64,000 nt of DNA, from NCBI RefSeq assembly GCF_002150035.1, contig NZ_NETS01000010.1, forward strand, positions 682,001-746,000. Direction: 5' to 3'. The first letter of the stretch is position 1, and each line of letters opens with the position of its first letter. The notes below the pieces were generated by a model. The model did not search any database. It saw nothing but the letters and a program-made list of their open reading frames with translations, and had not been told where the DNA came from. This DNA comes from Leptospira venezuelensis (lineage in GTDB: Bacteria; Spirochaetota; Leptospiria; Leptospirales; Leptospiraceae). Both the position numbers and the translations under genes were made by a program. This document shows positions 27,225-35,767 of this stretch, piece by piece.

Positions 27225-28159
27225 TCTTCCAACCCTCTTCCGGTCATGGAAAGGAATAAGTCGTCCAAGGTTTTTTTATGACATTCCAGTTCTTTTAAAA
27301 CGATACCTGCTTTAGAAAACGAATCCAACATGGAAGGAAGATAATCCGTAATTCTTTCCACATTGATACGGCCTTCTTTGGTGTCGGAATTCCAACTAAA
27401 TTTGAATTTTCCTTTTTCAGGAAGATATCCACTAGGATCGGTTCCATTCTCTAAAGAGAAACGAACAATCTCTCCTCCACCTAATTTTCCTAAAAGATCA
27501 GATAAGGTTCCTTGGTCTAAGATCCGGCCCTTGTCCATTACTATGATCCTTTCGCAGAGAACTTCTGCTTCTTCCATATAATGAGTGGTGAGGATCATTG
27601 TAGTTCCGTATGCTTTCAGATCTTCTAAAATTTTCCAGATATCTCTTCTGGCTCCTGGATCTAAACCTGTAGTAGGTTCATCTAAAAATAATATTTCGGG
27701 TTTGTTCATTATAGAAACACCCAATGCCAATCTTTGTCTTTGGCCCCCCGACAAGCTGTTCACGAAGGATTTGTTTTTTTCAGTAAGTCTGGTGAGTTCT
27801 AAAATTTCATGAAGCCTGGATTCTGGAGCCTTATAAAAACTTCCGAATAATTTGAGAGTTTCCCAAACTGTGGCTCTATCCATAAATCTGGTTTCTTGAA
27901 GAGCGAGACCTATATTACTTCTTAAAAATGTTTCGCTCTCTTTCCAGCTTGTGCCTAAAATTTGGATTTTTCCCGAATCAGGAAATTGTATACCTTCCAA
28001 CATTTCGATCAGAGTAGTTTTACCTGCTCCGTTCGGCCCAAGCAAACCTACGAACTCTCCCTTTTTAATTTCTAGAGAGAGATCGCTAACGGCGGTTACA
28101 TCTTTGAATTTTTTAGTTACATTAGATACCGAGATGATCGGGTTTTGAATTTTATCCAC
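27221..28159 (-). CDS. ABC transporter ATP-binding protein
   Basis: 312 residues. Walker A 'GPNGAGKTTLIEML', Q-loop 'LALQETRFMD', signature 'LSGGQRQRLALG', Walker B 'ILFLDEPTTGLD' and H-loop 'TTHYMEEAE' are all intact. The C-terminal about 80 residues are an accessory domain of the DrrA/CcmA type. It pairs with the downstream permease through a 4-base overlap to form an exporter. Confidence 0.95.
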   Translation of the reverse strand: MDKIQNPIISVSNVTKKFKDVTAVSDLSLEIKKGEFVGLLGPNGAGKTTLIEMLEGIQFPDSGKIQILGTSWKESETFLRSNIGLALQETRFMDRATVWETLKLFGSFYKAPESRLHEILELTRLTEKNKSFVNSLSGGQRQRLALGVSIMNKPEILFLDEPTTGLDPGARRDIWKILEDLKAYGTTMILTTHYMEEAEVLCERIIVMDKGRILDQGTLSDLLGKLGGGEIVRFSLENGTDPSGYLPEKGKFKFSWNSDTKEGRINVERITDYLPSMLDSFSKAGIVLKELECHKKTLDDLFLSMTGRGLEE

Positions 28160-28192
28160 AGTACAACCTGAAGATCATGATTTAAAATCGGT

Positions 28193-29194
28193 CTAATTCT
28201 TACGAAGCTTTTCTGCTTTTTTCACCCAATCTTTCTTGAGATACTCTAAGATCTGATCCTTCTTTTTTAGTGCGTCCGATTTTCCCATCTCATAAGCTTC
28301 TCTTACACCTTTTGCATTTGTATAATCGAAAGAAGTGATCGGCAATTGTTTAGAAGGAGTTACCAAGAAACAACGATCCAATAGACGTGGGTCTTTTCCA
28401 ACTATTGTAGTTGGTTCGTAATGTATTCCTATAATTTTTGCGTTGGGAGGAAATGCTTCTAAAAGTAAATTATTAGTAAGTCCTCCATCCAAATAATATT
28501 CCTTTCCATGGTTCTGAAAAGAAACAATGGGAGGAATAGAAGAAGAATTCATAATGATCTGTTCGATCACACTTGGATCCCTAAAGTCTGCCTCCGTAAA
28601 AAGAACTTCTTTCATATTCCAATTTCTTAAAACACGAAATGTTCTTTCTGTATAAAGCCCTTTGTTGCGATCTCTTTCGTCCTCTAAGAATGCTTTTCCT
28701 GTTTCCGCAATCAATCTTGCGAGTCTGAATGTGTTCTTATTAGAATCATCTTTCGGAAAAGCTTTGATCGTATGAATAAAAACTTTTGCACCGGATCGAA
28801 TGATTTTATCGAAGTCCATTCCAAATCGGATCGTTCTACGATACATATCCTCGTGAGGAAATGCTTTCTCTCCATTGAATAAACGAGTAAAATAAAAATT
28901 GCGTGGGTTTTTGCGGACTATTCTTTCAAAGAAGGAGACTGATTCTTCTTCTGTTTCACAAAGTAAAGAAAGCACCATCGCAGCACCTGCAGAAACTCCC
29001 GACACTTGTCTAAGTTTTAATCCCCAGGTTTTTAATTCATGTCCAAAGCCCAAACCGTAGAATGCCTTACAACCACCGCCTGCGATCGCAAAACAGATCT
29101 CGTCTTCTAACCAAATGCCCTGTAAGACCTCGCCAAATTTGGATCCAGGATCTGACTTTTTAGAAGGTAGTTCGTATTCGTCTATGATCGGCAT
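28193..29194 (-). CDS. Patatin-like phospholipase
   Basis: 333 residues. The oxyanion segment 'AIAGGGCKAFYGLGFG' (about 36), the nucleophile elbow 'GVSAG' (about 65) and the catalytic Asp in 'YLDGGLTNN' (about 222) make the complete Ser-Asp dyad. No signal peptide is evident. It sits 33 bases after the ABC ATPase start region, on the same strand, and so could be the first gene of the operon leading into the ABC exporter and pyrD. Confidence 0.9.
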   Translation of the reverse strand: MPIIDEYELPSKKSDPGSKFGEVLQGIWLEDEICFAIAGGGCKAFYGLGFGHELKTWGLKLRQVSGVSAGAAMVLSLLCETEEESVSFFERIVRKNPRNFYFTRLFNGEKAFPHEDMYRRTIRFGMDFDKIIRSGAKVFIHTIKAFPKDDSNKNTFRLARLIAETGKAFLEDERDRNKGLYTERTFRVLRNWNMKEVLFTEADFRDPSVIEQIIMNSSSIPPIVSFQNHGKEYYLDGGLTNNLLLEAFPPNAKIIGIHYEPTTIVGKDPRLLDRCFLVTPSKQLPITSFDYTNAKGVREAYEMGKSDALKKKDQILEYLKKDWVKKAEKLRKN

Positions 29195-29264
29195 TTAGTT
29201 TCTCCGGAGCCGGGCCCCTTATGACCATTTTCCAATTTCAAATCGGAATTCTAAAAGTAAAAAA

Positions 29265-30452
29265 TCAAAGATCTAAAAGAACCAAGACCTCGAAATGTTT
29301 GGTTCTGGGAAAAAAATCTGTAAGAACGATTTCCTTGGGCTTATAACCTGAATTTTTTAAGATCCCAAGATCTCTTGCCAAGGTGCTCGGATTACAGCTA
29401 GAATAAATAACGCGAGAAGGTCGTAAAACATCCAAAAAATCTAATAAGGAAGAAGAAGCCCCAGCCCTTGGTGGATTCAGAATACACAGATCTGCACCAA
29501 AGGATCCCAAATTCTTAGGCAGAGAAGAATTCAGATCCAACGTATGGAACTCTAAATGCGAATATCCTAGATTCTTTGCATTTTTCTCCGCTGCCTTTAC
29601 GGATGAACTCGACAACTCGTAGCCGGAGAGGTGACTCACCAAGTGACCGATCGCCAAGCTGATCAGTCCAGCTCCTGAATAAAATTCTAATACTGGTCCG
29701 GAATCTCTCGGGATCCAGGAACGTATCTTAAGCATCCATTCTTCCAAAAGAAAACGATTCACTTGGGTAAACCCTTCCGCCGGGATAGACCATTCGATTT
29801 TTTCAGGAAGATAAGGGCCGATCTTCACTTCTTTTTTATCATATTCTAAAATTTCTCCGGAAGAATATCGAAGTCTCCAATCTCCTTTCCTAGAAAACGT
29901 TTTCTTATTTCCTAAATTCTTTCTAACATACTCGTTCATCTCTGAAGGAAGATGTTTACAACCTTCTTTTGGAAACGAGACCAAGGAGTTGGAATTCTCC
30001 TTATAAAACCCGGCGTTTGTTTTTCCTTTTTTGAATTCAATTTTGATCTGAGCAGTATTGCGATAACCGTCGGGCGGCCCGCTTAAAATTCCAATTTCAG
30101 GAATTTGAGAAAGATCCAATTTAGAAACATATAAAAAAGAATCCTGTAAAAGTGATTTTTTAATCTGAAGCTCTTCCTCATACGGAATATGGCGGTAAGA
30201 ACAACCTCCACATTCAGGAAACGCAGAACAATCTGACTCGATCCGAAGCGGAGAAATTTTTTCAACAGATACAACAGTGCCCCAAATCAGTTTAGAATTT
30301 TCTTTATCTGTTCTGATCCGAACTTTTTCTCCTGGAACAGCAGCTTTTACAAAAACGGTTTTATTCTCCGCATGAGAAATACAAGTTCCGAGATTAGCCC
30401 ATTTCTCTACGACCAATCCTGAAATTTCTCTACGGTTCTTTTCCGTACTCAT
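29265..30452 (-). CDS. RlmD/TrmA-family RNA (uracil-5-)-methyltransferase
   Basis: 395 residues. An N-terminal TRAM domain (about 8-65) is followed by the iron-sulphur cysteines 'CSAFPECGGCSYRHI'. SAM motif I is 'VLEFYSGAGLISLAIG', with 'LNPPRAGAS' and the catalytic/base pair 'IYSSCNPSTLARDL'. It methylates C5 of uridine in 23S rRNA or tRNA; RlmD or RlmCD type is likely, but the target is not decided by sequence. Complete. Confidence 0.92.
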   Translation of the reverse strand: MSTEKNRREISGLVVEKWANLGTCISHAENKTVFVKAAVPGEKVRIRTDKENSKLIWGTVVSVEKISPLRIESDCSAFPECGGCSYRHIPYEEELQIKKSLLQDSFLYVSKLDLSQIPEIGILSGPPDGYRNTAQIKIEFKKGKTNAGFYKENSNSLVSFPKEGCKHLPSEMNEYVRKNLGNKKTFSRKGDWRLRYSSGEILEYDKKEVKIGPYLPEKIEWSIPAEGFTQVNRFLLEEWMLKIRSWIPRDSGPVLEFYSGAGLISLAIGHLVSHLSGYELSSSSVKAAEKNAKNLGYSHLEFHTLDLNSSLPKNLGSFGADLCILNPPRAGASSSLLDFLDVLRPSRVIYSSCNPSTLARDLGILKNSGYKPKEIVLTDFFPRTKHFEVLVLLDL

Positions 30453-30506
30453 AGGTAAATCACCTTGACAGGGTCCCCCATCTTGTCAGTAAAGTAATCC
30501 TTAACC

Positions 30507-30592
<86 letters not shown>

Positions 30593-30605
30593 ATGGAACA
30601 CTGCT

Positions 30606-30694
<89 letters not shown>

Positions 30695-30734
30695 AAAGTT
30701 CCAAACTCTCACGCTGACCCCGAGAAATAAGAAG

Positions 30735-31181
30735 ATGTCTGACCAGAGATTCAACACCCGGGAATTCCTGGAAGAGACCAAGCGATTATTAGAAGGGGAA
30801 GAATACCCCAATTTATTTGCTGCCATCTCTTATATTCCTTTTTTAGGATGGGTCATTCCTTGGTTTTTTAGAAAAAAACAGGAAATTTGCAAGTTTCATG
30901 CGCTTCAAGCAATCAAGTTAAATCTAGGATTCTTATTTTTATACTTGGTGGTTTGGTTCTTAAGAGAGTTTCCTATTCTAAGCACCATTTTAAAATGGAT
31001 ACATGCGAATCCGATCGTAACCGACTTTATCAGCTATGTCGCATGGTTAGCTTTGCTCGGTTACGGAATTTTAGGAGCCTTGCAAGCTTACCAAGGCAAA
31101 CTGTTCGTATTACCATTATTCCCGGAAATAGAGAATGAAGTTCGAAAAATACTCAGCAAAATTAGAGGAACTAAAGGCTAA
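30735..31181 (+). CDS. Small polytopic membrane protein
   Basis: 148 residues with an amphipathic N-terminus and three hydrophobic helices (about 28-44, 58-75, 98-118). 'ICKFHALQAIKLNLGFLFLY' resembles the DUF4870-type pattern in which a His-containing helix follows the first segment. It begins 40 bases after tRNA-Ser(GCU). The end overlaps the next gene by 47 bases, so the two proteins probably work together. Confidence 0.75.
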   Translation: MSDQRFNTREFLEETKRLLEGEEYPNLFAAISYIPFLGWVIPWFFRKKQEICKFHALQAIKLNLGFLFLYLVVWFLREFPILSTILKWIHANPIVTDFISYVAWLALLGYGILGALQAYQGKLFVLPLFPEIENEVRKILSKIRGTKG

Positions 31182-31566
31182 GGCCTTAAATTTTCTCTCC
31201 CCTTACTGGAACCAAACAAAGAGTTTTATAAACACCGAAAGATTTCGAATCTATTTGGTGACTCTTCCTTTATTCGGAAATTGGCTGATAGGATTTTCTT
31301 TCTACTCCAACGAAGCAGAAGTATTCAGACATTCTAAACTATCCTTTATTGGCGTATTATATTTTATCGCATTCTTAGTATTGTCTTGGTTCTTGTCTTT
31401 TGTTCCTGTAGCAGGACCTTGGTTAGCTAATCTTGCTCACTTGGCTGGAGTTATTATCTATCTTGGCCTATCCGGTTTACTGCTATACAATTACACTAAG
31501 GGCAAAAAACTGGTCCCAAAACTTCCCCAAGAGCATTTAGAGCTTTTGGAAAAGAAACTTTTTTAA
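31135..31566 (+). CDS. Small polytopic membrane protein, partner of the preceding
   Basis: 143 residues. A helical N-terminus ('KYSAKLEELKAKALNFLSPY') is followed by three hydrophobic segments and 'NEAEVFRHSKLSFIGVLYFI', with similar layout to its neighbour. It overlaps that gene by 47 bases in another frame. The stop is 6 bases before tRNA-Arg, with no terminator between, so the tRNA may be part of the same transcript. Confidence 0.75.
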   Translation: MKFEKYSAKLEELKAKALNFLSPYWNQTKSFINTERFRIYLVTLPLFGNWLIGFSFYSNEAEVFRHSKLSFIGVLYFIAFLVLSWFLSFVPVAGPWLANLAHLAGVIIYLGLSGLLLYNYTKGKKLVPKLPQEHLELLEKKLF

Positions 31567-31572
31567 TCACCC

Positions 31573-31649
<77 letters not shown>

Positions 31650-31786
31650 ACTTCTTCTTTTCCCCATAAACTCTGACATTATGTCCCTTATAATTTAGAA
31701 AATATTCTTCAAATTCTATCAGAAAACTTGACTTTAATAATGAGTCTCAAAAACGATAGTTATAGAGAAAGAGATCGGGAACCAGT

Positions 31787-31966
31787 ATGGAAAAGTGCCA
31801 CTGCGCTCAAATCACATTTGAAAAAATCGTAGAGACTGCTAAACAACAAGGGCAAGACTATCGTGAAGTGGTAAAAGCTTGCGGAGCTGCGGATACTTGT
31901 ACAGCCTGCACTGATTACCTAATCGCGTATTGCGAGCAGCATCTACAACTTGTCTCGGCCGGATAA
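31787..31966 (+). CDS. BFD-like [2Fe-2S] small protein
   Basis: 59 residues, short enough to be missed by ordinary length cut-offs. 'MEKCHCAQITFEKIVETAKQ' gives the CxC pair and 'CGAADTCTACTDYL' the distal CxxC, matching the C-x-C...C-x-x-C pattern of bacterioferritin-associated ferredoxin (BFD) domains. This suggests a [2Fe-2S] cluster for iron mobilisation or electron transfer. The 3' end overlaps the WbuC-type cupin gene by 17 bases. The usual partner bacterioferritin is not in the window. Confidence 0.8.
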   Translation: MEKCHCAQITFEKIVETAKQQGQDYREVVKACGAADTCTACTDYLIAYCEQHLQLVSAG

Positions 31967-32426
31967 ATTACTCATCGATCAGGAGTTATTCGATAAACTC
32001 CTTCCACTTGCTTCCTCTTCTGCTAGAGGAAGAACCAACCATAATTTCCACGAACTACTAGAACCTTATCAGAGATTTCTAAACGTGCTTACTAAGGACA
32101 CTTACGTCCAAGCTCACCGTCACAAAAATCCTCCTAAGCCTGAGACCTTTTTAGTACTAAAAGGAAAATTAGGCTTCATATTATTCGAAGAAGATGGTGC
32201 GATCAGAGATAAGCAAATCCTGAGTTCGGACGGACCTGTCTATGGGATAGATATTCTTCCGGGCGTGTACCATACATTGGTCTGCCTTACGGAAACCTGT
32301 ATCTGCTTCGAAGGAAAGTCAGGACCATACGATCCTAGCACCGACAAAGAGTTCGCTTCCTGGGCTCCACCAGAGAACGGTGAAGGAAAAACTCAATATC
32401 TGGATTTTCTCAGATCTCTTTTCTAA
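31950..32426 (+). CDS. WbuC-family cupin-fold protein
   Basis: 158 residues from a TTG. 'SARGRTNHNFHELLEPYQRF' and 'YVQAHRHKNPPKPETFLVLK' with the cupin metal-binding His, and 'GIDILPGVYHTLVCL' as the second cupin motif, match the WbuC family, often near O-antigen loci; function unsettled. It starts within the last codons of the BFD-like gene, so it depends on that gene's translation. No polysaccharide genes are near. Confidence 0.85.
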   Translation: MSRPDKLLIDQELFDKLLPLASSSARGRTNHNFHELLEPYQRFLNVLTKDTYVQAHRHKNPPKPETFLVLKGKLGFILFEEDGAIRDKQILSSDGPVYGIDILPGVYHTLVCLTETCICFEGKSGPYDPSTDKEFASWAPPENGEGKTQYLDFLRSLF

Positions 32427-32427
32427 A

Positions 32428-32491
32428 ATCAGAAACGATTTAGCCGCGTGCTCCTGGAGCATCTCGACGGACTATTATCACGGTTTCTGAT
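32428..32491. other. Inverted repeat/hairpin between WbuC gene and a small antisense ORF
   Basis: ATCAGAAAC (32428-32436) pairs with GTTTCTGAT (32483-32491), and the loop contains the near-palindrome TGCTCCTGGAGCA. It lies just past the WbuC stop and covers the stop of the 58-aa minus-strand ORF. It could be a terminator or structured leader; there is no T-run. Confidence 0.35.
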
Positions 32492-32654
32492 CGAAGATAT
32501 CCTCGTACAATTCCCGGATCTTTTTCAAATTTCTTCCTGGCGGGGAAGGAAATGGAATGATCCTGCCTAGATTTTTCGCCGTACCGGTTTCTTTTATATC
32601 TTCCGATTCTTTATGATTATGTCTGTTTAAAGGGGGGAGATTCTCTCTCTCCAT
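32478..32654 (-). CDS. Candidate 58-residue protein of unknown function
   Basis: A 59-codon frame on the minus strand of the otherwise empty 32427-32863 interval. It starts ATG with AAGG eight bases upstream. The translation is hydrophilic, with 'NLGRIIPFPSPPGRNLKKIR' and 'ELYEDIFDQKP'; its codon choice resembles neighbours. No signal peptide, helix or known motif. It is supported only by the start context and the empty locus. The remaining 209 bases of the interval (32655-32863) show no gene; they hold the upstream region of the 92-aa gene. Confidence 0.5.
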   Translation of the reverse strand: MERENLPPLNRHNHKESEDIKETGTAKNLGRIIPFPSPPGRNLKKIRELYEDIFDQKP

Positions 32655-32863
32655 AACTTATACCTTCGGAAAATCGAAGTCCTAAATTCAGTGACAATCG
32701 CTAGATTTTTTAAAAACGAAATCAGAAAATCCGGTTTGAAATTTACGAAAACTGTTGCCATAGTATTTTCCCAGGCAAACATGCGAATGGTTTGAAAGGA
32801 TTTCGCTTTTAAGCGATTCCGATCATATCTTATTCGAACTTCCCCTTAACGGAAAGGAAAAGT

Positions 32864-33142
32864 ATGCCTGAATTCGATCAAATTGATCTGTTCAACTATG
32901 CCGCTTATGGCAATGAAGACGATCCTCAATGGGACGATATACGTAATTATATTCGCTCTAATGCCAACGCTTCGAAGGAATATGAAGAGATCAAAAAAAA
33001 TCTCTCCAATGTTCAGCCGAGACGAAAACAAAAAGATTTCGGAAGACCCAGACAGGAGATAAAATCCTCTGATGGAGATCCGAATTCTAACAAGCCTGCT
33101 GGGCAGGATAAAAAATGGTGGAGCGTTTTCTTAGGAGAATAG
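32864..33142 (+). CDS. Small hydrophilic protein of unknown function
   Basis: 92 residues, charged. 'NYAAYGNEDDPQWDDIRNYI' at the start and a low-complexity, basic C-terminal half ending in 'KKWWSVFLGE'. Start ATG with AAGGAAA upstream. It lies 19 bases before the acyltransferase and is probably in its operon. No family recognised. Confidence 0.7.
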   Translation: MPEFDQIDLFNYAAYGNEDDPQWDDIRNYIRSNANASKEYEEIKKNLSNVQPRRKQKDFGRPRQEIKSSDGDPNSNKPAGQDKKWWSVFLGE

Positions 33143-33161
33143 TCGCTTAGGAAGGTTGACC

Positions 33162-33872
33162 GTGGAGAAAGAAGCAAAGACATATCTTCGGATCAAAAAT
33201 TTCGTGGCTCCCTTTATAGGTTTAGCCGTAGATATCACTGCGTACGGAACCGAAAATATAGTAACTAATGGTAAAGTAATTCTTACCTGCAATCATAGAT
33301 CCGATATGGATCCATTTATTCTTTCTTATACTTTTCCGAGATTCATTTCTTGGATCGCTGCAGAATACACATTTAGAATTCCTATCTTCAGAGACCTTGC
33401 AAAGATCGCTGGCGGGATACCGATGTCGATCGACGGAAACATTTCCCTCGGTTCCATCAAAATGATCCAACAGGTTTTTAAAAAGGGAGAGACACTAGGA
33501 ATTTTTCCCGAAGGCCATGATTATATGGTCAAAAACGATTTTAAATCCGGAATGGTGGACTTTCATTCAGGATTCGCAGCATTCTCCATTCGTAATAAAG
33601 TGGATATACTTCCTTCTGTAATCATTCCTGTCGAAGAATCATATTCTGATATCCCAATACCGCCTATCGTTCGAAGCTTCATGGGAATGCCTAAAGAAGT
33701 CTGTGAGATCAAAAAGCGTGCGATCTATAAAAAGGTAAAAGTGATCTATGGGGAAAAAGTAGATCATAGAGATTTTCTTTCAGGCACTTTAGAGGAGAAT
33801 ATGAAACAACTCTCCGATGTGGTCAGAACTAGAATGATCGCCTTACAAGAAGGACAGTACGCGGAAGCTTAA
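33162..33872 (+). CDS. PlsC-type 1-acylglycerol-3-phosphate acyltransferase
   Basis: 236 residues from the GTG at 33162 with AGGAAGG six bases before it; the TTG at 33156 has no room for a ribosome binding site. 'TCNHRSDMDPFILS' is the HX4D catalytic motif and 'LGIFPEGHDYMV' the FPEG substrate motif (His replaces the usual Thr). It acylates lysophosphatidate or a related lipid. Its TAA overlaps the dapF stop in TTAA. Confidence 0.88.
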   Translation: MEKEAKTYLRIKNFVAPFIGLAVDITAYGTENIVTNGKVILTCNHRSDMDPFILSYTFPRFISWIAAEYTFRIPIFRDLAKIAGGIPMSIDGNISLGSIKMIQQVFKKGETLGIFPEGHDYMVKNDFKSGMVDFHSGFAAFSIRNKVDILPSVIIPVEESYSDIPIPPIVRSFMGMPKEVCEIKKRAIYKKVKVIYGEKVDHRDFLSGTLEENMKQLSDVVRTRMIALQEGQYAEA

Positions 33873-34738
33873 ACTTCCACGACTCCACTGAATACTTCTG
33901 TAGCAGGACCTGTCATTAGCACATGGCCTGATTCCAGTAACTGCACTCTTAAGGTTCCACCTCTTAGATCGATGCGAACATCTTTTCCTGTTTTACCATT
34001 TAGGTGCGAAGCTGTCATCACAGCACATGCACCTGTTCCGCAGGCCAATGTTTCTCCAGCTCCTCTTTCCCACGTTCTTTGATAAAGATGATCTTTTCCT
34101 CTTAAGGATACAAATTCCACATTCACTCTGCGAGGAAATAGTTCAGTATGATTTTCAATCAGCGGGCCAATTTCTCGGACCGGGAATTTATCGGGATCTT
34201 CTACATAAATAATACAATGTGGATTTCCCATACTTACTGAGCTGAATTTTAAATTATAAGAAGAATATCCCGGCAATCCACTTAAGAAAGAAAGCGGCTG
34301 CTCTAAAATTGGATTTTCATTTTCCCATTTAACAGGGATTAAAGAAGGAACTAAGATCGGTTTTCCCATATCTACGGAAACTTGTTCCACTTTGCCGCTT
34401 CCATTTACTTTTAGGTCGAGTTCTAAAATTCCGGCTCCAGTTTCTATCTTAGGTTGTTTTTTGTTCGTAAGGCCATGATCGAATACATATTTTCCAACAC
34501 AACGAATTCCATTCCCGCACATCTCGGAAGATGAACCATCAGCGTTGTACATATCCATTTGGAAATCGCCTTTATTAGATGCGCGGATGAAAATCACGCC
34601 ATCACCTCCGATCCCGAAATTACGGTCGGAAAGTTTTTGGATCTGCTCCGGACTCAGACGTAAATCATCTTTGGTTGCATCCACATAAACGTAATCGTTT
34701 CCGATCCCTTCCATCTTGGTAAAATGTACTTTAGCCAA
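33869..34738 (-). CDS. dapF: Diaminopimelate epimerase
   Basis: 289 residues. The two catalytic Cys are in 'EMCGNGIRCVGKYVFDHG' and 'ETLACGTGACAVM', with 'MEGIGNDYVYVDA' at the N-terminus. It makes meso-diaminopimelate for lysine and peptidoglycan. Convergent with the acyltransferase; the two stop codons share TTAA. Confidence 0.96.
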   Translation of the reverse strand: MAKVHFTKMEGIGNDYVYVDATKDDLRLSPEQIQKLSDRNFGIGGDGVIFIRASNKGDFQMDMYNADGSSSEMCGNGIRCVGKYVFDHGLTNKKQPKIETGAGILELDLKVNGSGKVEQVSVDMGKPILVPSLIPVKWENENPILEQPLSFLSGLPGYSSYNLKFSSVSMGNPHCIIYVEDPDKFPVREIGPLIENHTELFPRRVNVEFVSLRGKDHLYQRTWERGAGETLACGTGACAVMTASHLNGKTGKDVRIDLRGGTLRVQLLESGHVLMTGPATEVFSGVVEV

Positions 34739-34890
34739 ACGAATCTCCTAATCAAACCTGAGAGGTTGTTTCCATGCTTCCAATGGGAGCTTCTCCGGAA
34801 AATCCAAAAAGCCTCGAATACGCTTTGTTTTTTACTGGAATTTAAAGACTAGCCCCGAAGGATAAAAATATCAACTAAACGGAACTTCCT

Positions 34891-35751
34891 TTGAACCAGA
34901 CCTGTTATCTTTGCGGAAGCCAGAAAAACAAAACCTTATTCGTCGAAAACGGAATCCCAATCGTGCGTTGTTTGAATTGCAGCCACGCATTCTCCACTTA
35001 CGAACAAGATGAACATTATGAAGGATACTGGGACGACGAAACCGGTTATGATTTAGACTGGTGGGATGTGGCTCATAGAGACATCTACAAGGACTTTATA
35101 GGCAAATTTCTTTCTGCTCCTAAGGGAAGAATTTTGGATGTAGGTTGCGGACTTGGCTTCTTTGTAAAAACGATCGGAACCTCAAGACCTGGATGGGAAG
35201 CAGTAGGTTATGAGATCTCTGAAAAAGCGGTCAAATTCGCGAGAGAAAAGAACGGTCTCAAACAAGTATTTCCGGGAATCGTTCAAGACAGCGGACTTCC
35301 AAAAGAAAGTTTTGATATCATTACCCTTTGGGACGTGATTGAACATATTCCTAAACCTCATAGCCTTATCCAATATCTGTTCGGGCTTTTGAAACCGGGT
35401 GGATTCTTATTTGTGCAGACTCCTAATTTCCCGGTCCAGCTATTCAAAGCAAATTTGAAAGTTGCATTAAAAGGAATGCAAGAAGGCGGACATTACCTAG
35501 AAGCAAAAGATCATATTAACGATTATACAGAAAAGACACTTGGACTCTTAGCAGAACAATGTGGATTCTCTTCTGTAGAATTTTCTATCTTAAAACCTAT
35601 TGCTTCCGTATCAGGGGTTTCCGGCCCCAAAGCAAAATTAGGGGTTTTCTTAAAGAAGACATTCTATTACGGAACTTTAATGCTTTGGTTTCTAACATTC
35701 AAACAAGTGAATCTAAATCTGACCTTGTTTGCACTTCTTAGAAAGAAATAA
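34891..35751 (+). CDS. Class I SAM methyltransferase with N-terminal zinc ribbon
   Basis: 286 residues from a TTG. The N-terminal 'CYLCGSQKNK' and 'VRCLNCSHAF' form a four-Cys zinc ribbon, then 'RILDVGCGLGFFVKTIG' (motif I), 'DIITLWDVIEHIPKP' (motif IV) and 'LKPGGFLFVQTPN'. This domain pair resembles sugar/lipid methyltransferases; substrate unknown. It has a possible membrane-associating segment near the C-terminus ('YGTLMLWFLTFK'). Confidence 0.85.
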   Translation: MNQTCYLCGSQKNKTLFVENGIPIVRCLNCSHAFSTYEQDEHYEGYWDDETGYDLDWWDVAHRDIYKDFIGKFLSAPKGRILDVGCGLGFFVKTIGTSRPGWEAVGYEISEKAVKFAREKNGLKQVFPGIVQDSGLPKESFDIITLWDVIEHIPKPHSLIQYLFGLLKPGGFLFVQTPNFPVQLFKANLKVALKGMQEGGHYLEAKDHINDYTEKTLGLLAEQCGFSSVEFSILKPIASVSGVSGPKAKLGVFLKKTFYYGTLMLWFLTFKQVNLNLTLFALLRKK

Positions 35752-35767
35752 CGCTCTTGCAGAGAGA

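Noticed and set aside
31728..31750. Possible Fur-like box before the BFD-like gene
   Set aside because: AT-rich but the inverted symmetry is poor; no real match to a Fur consensus.
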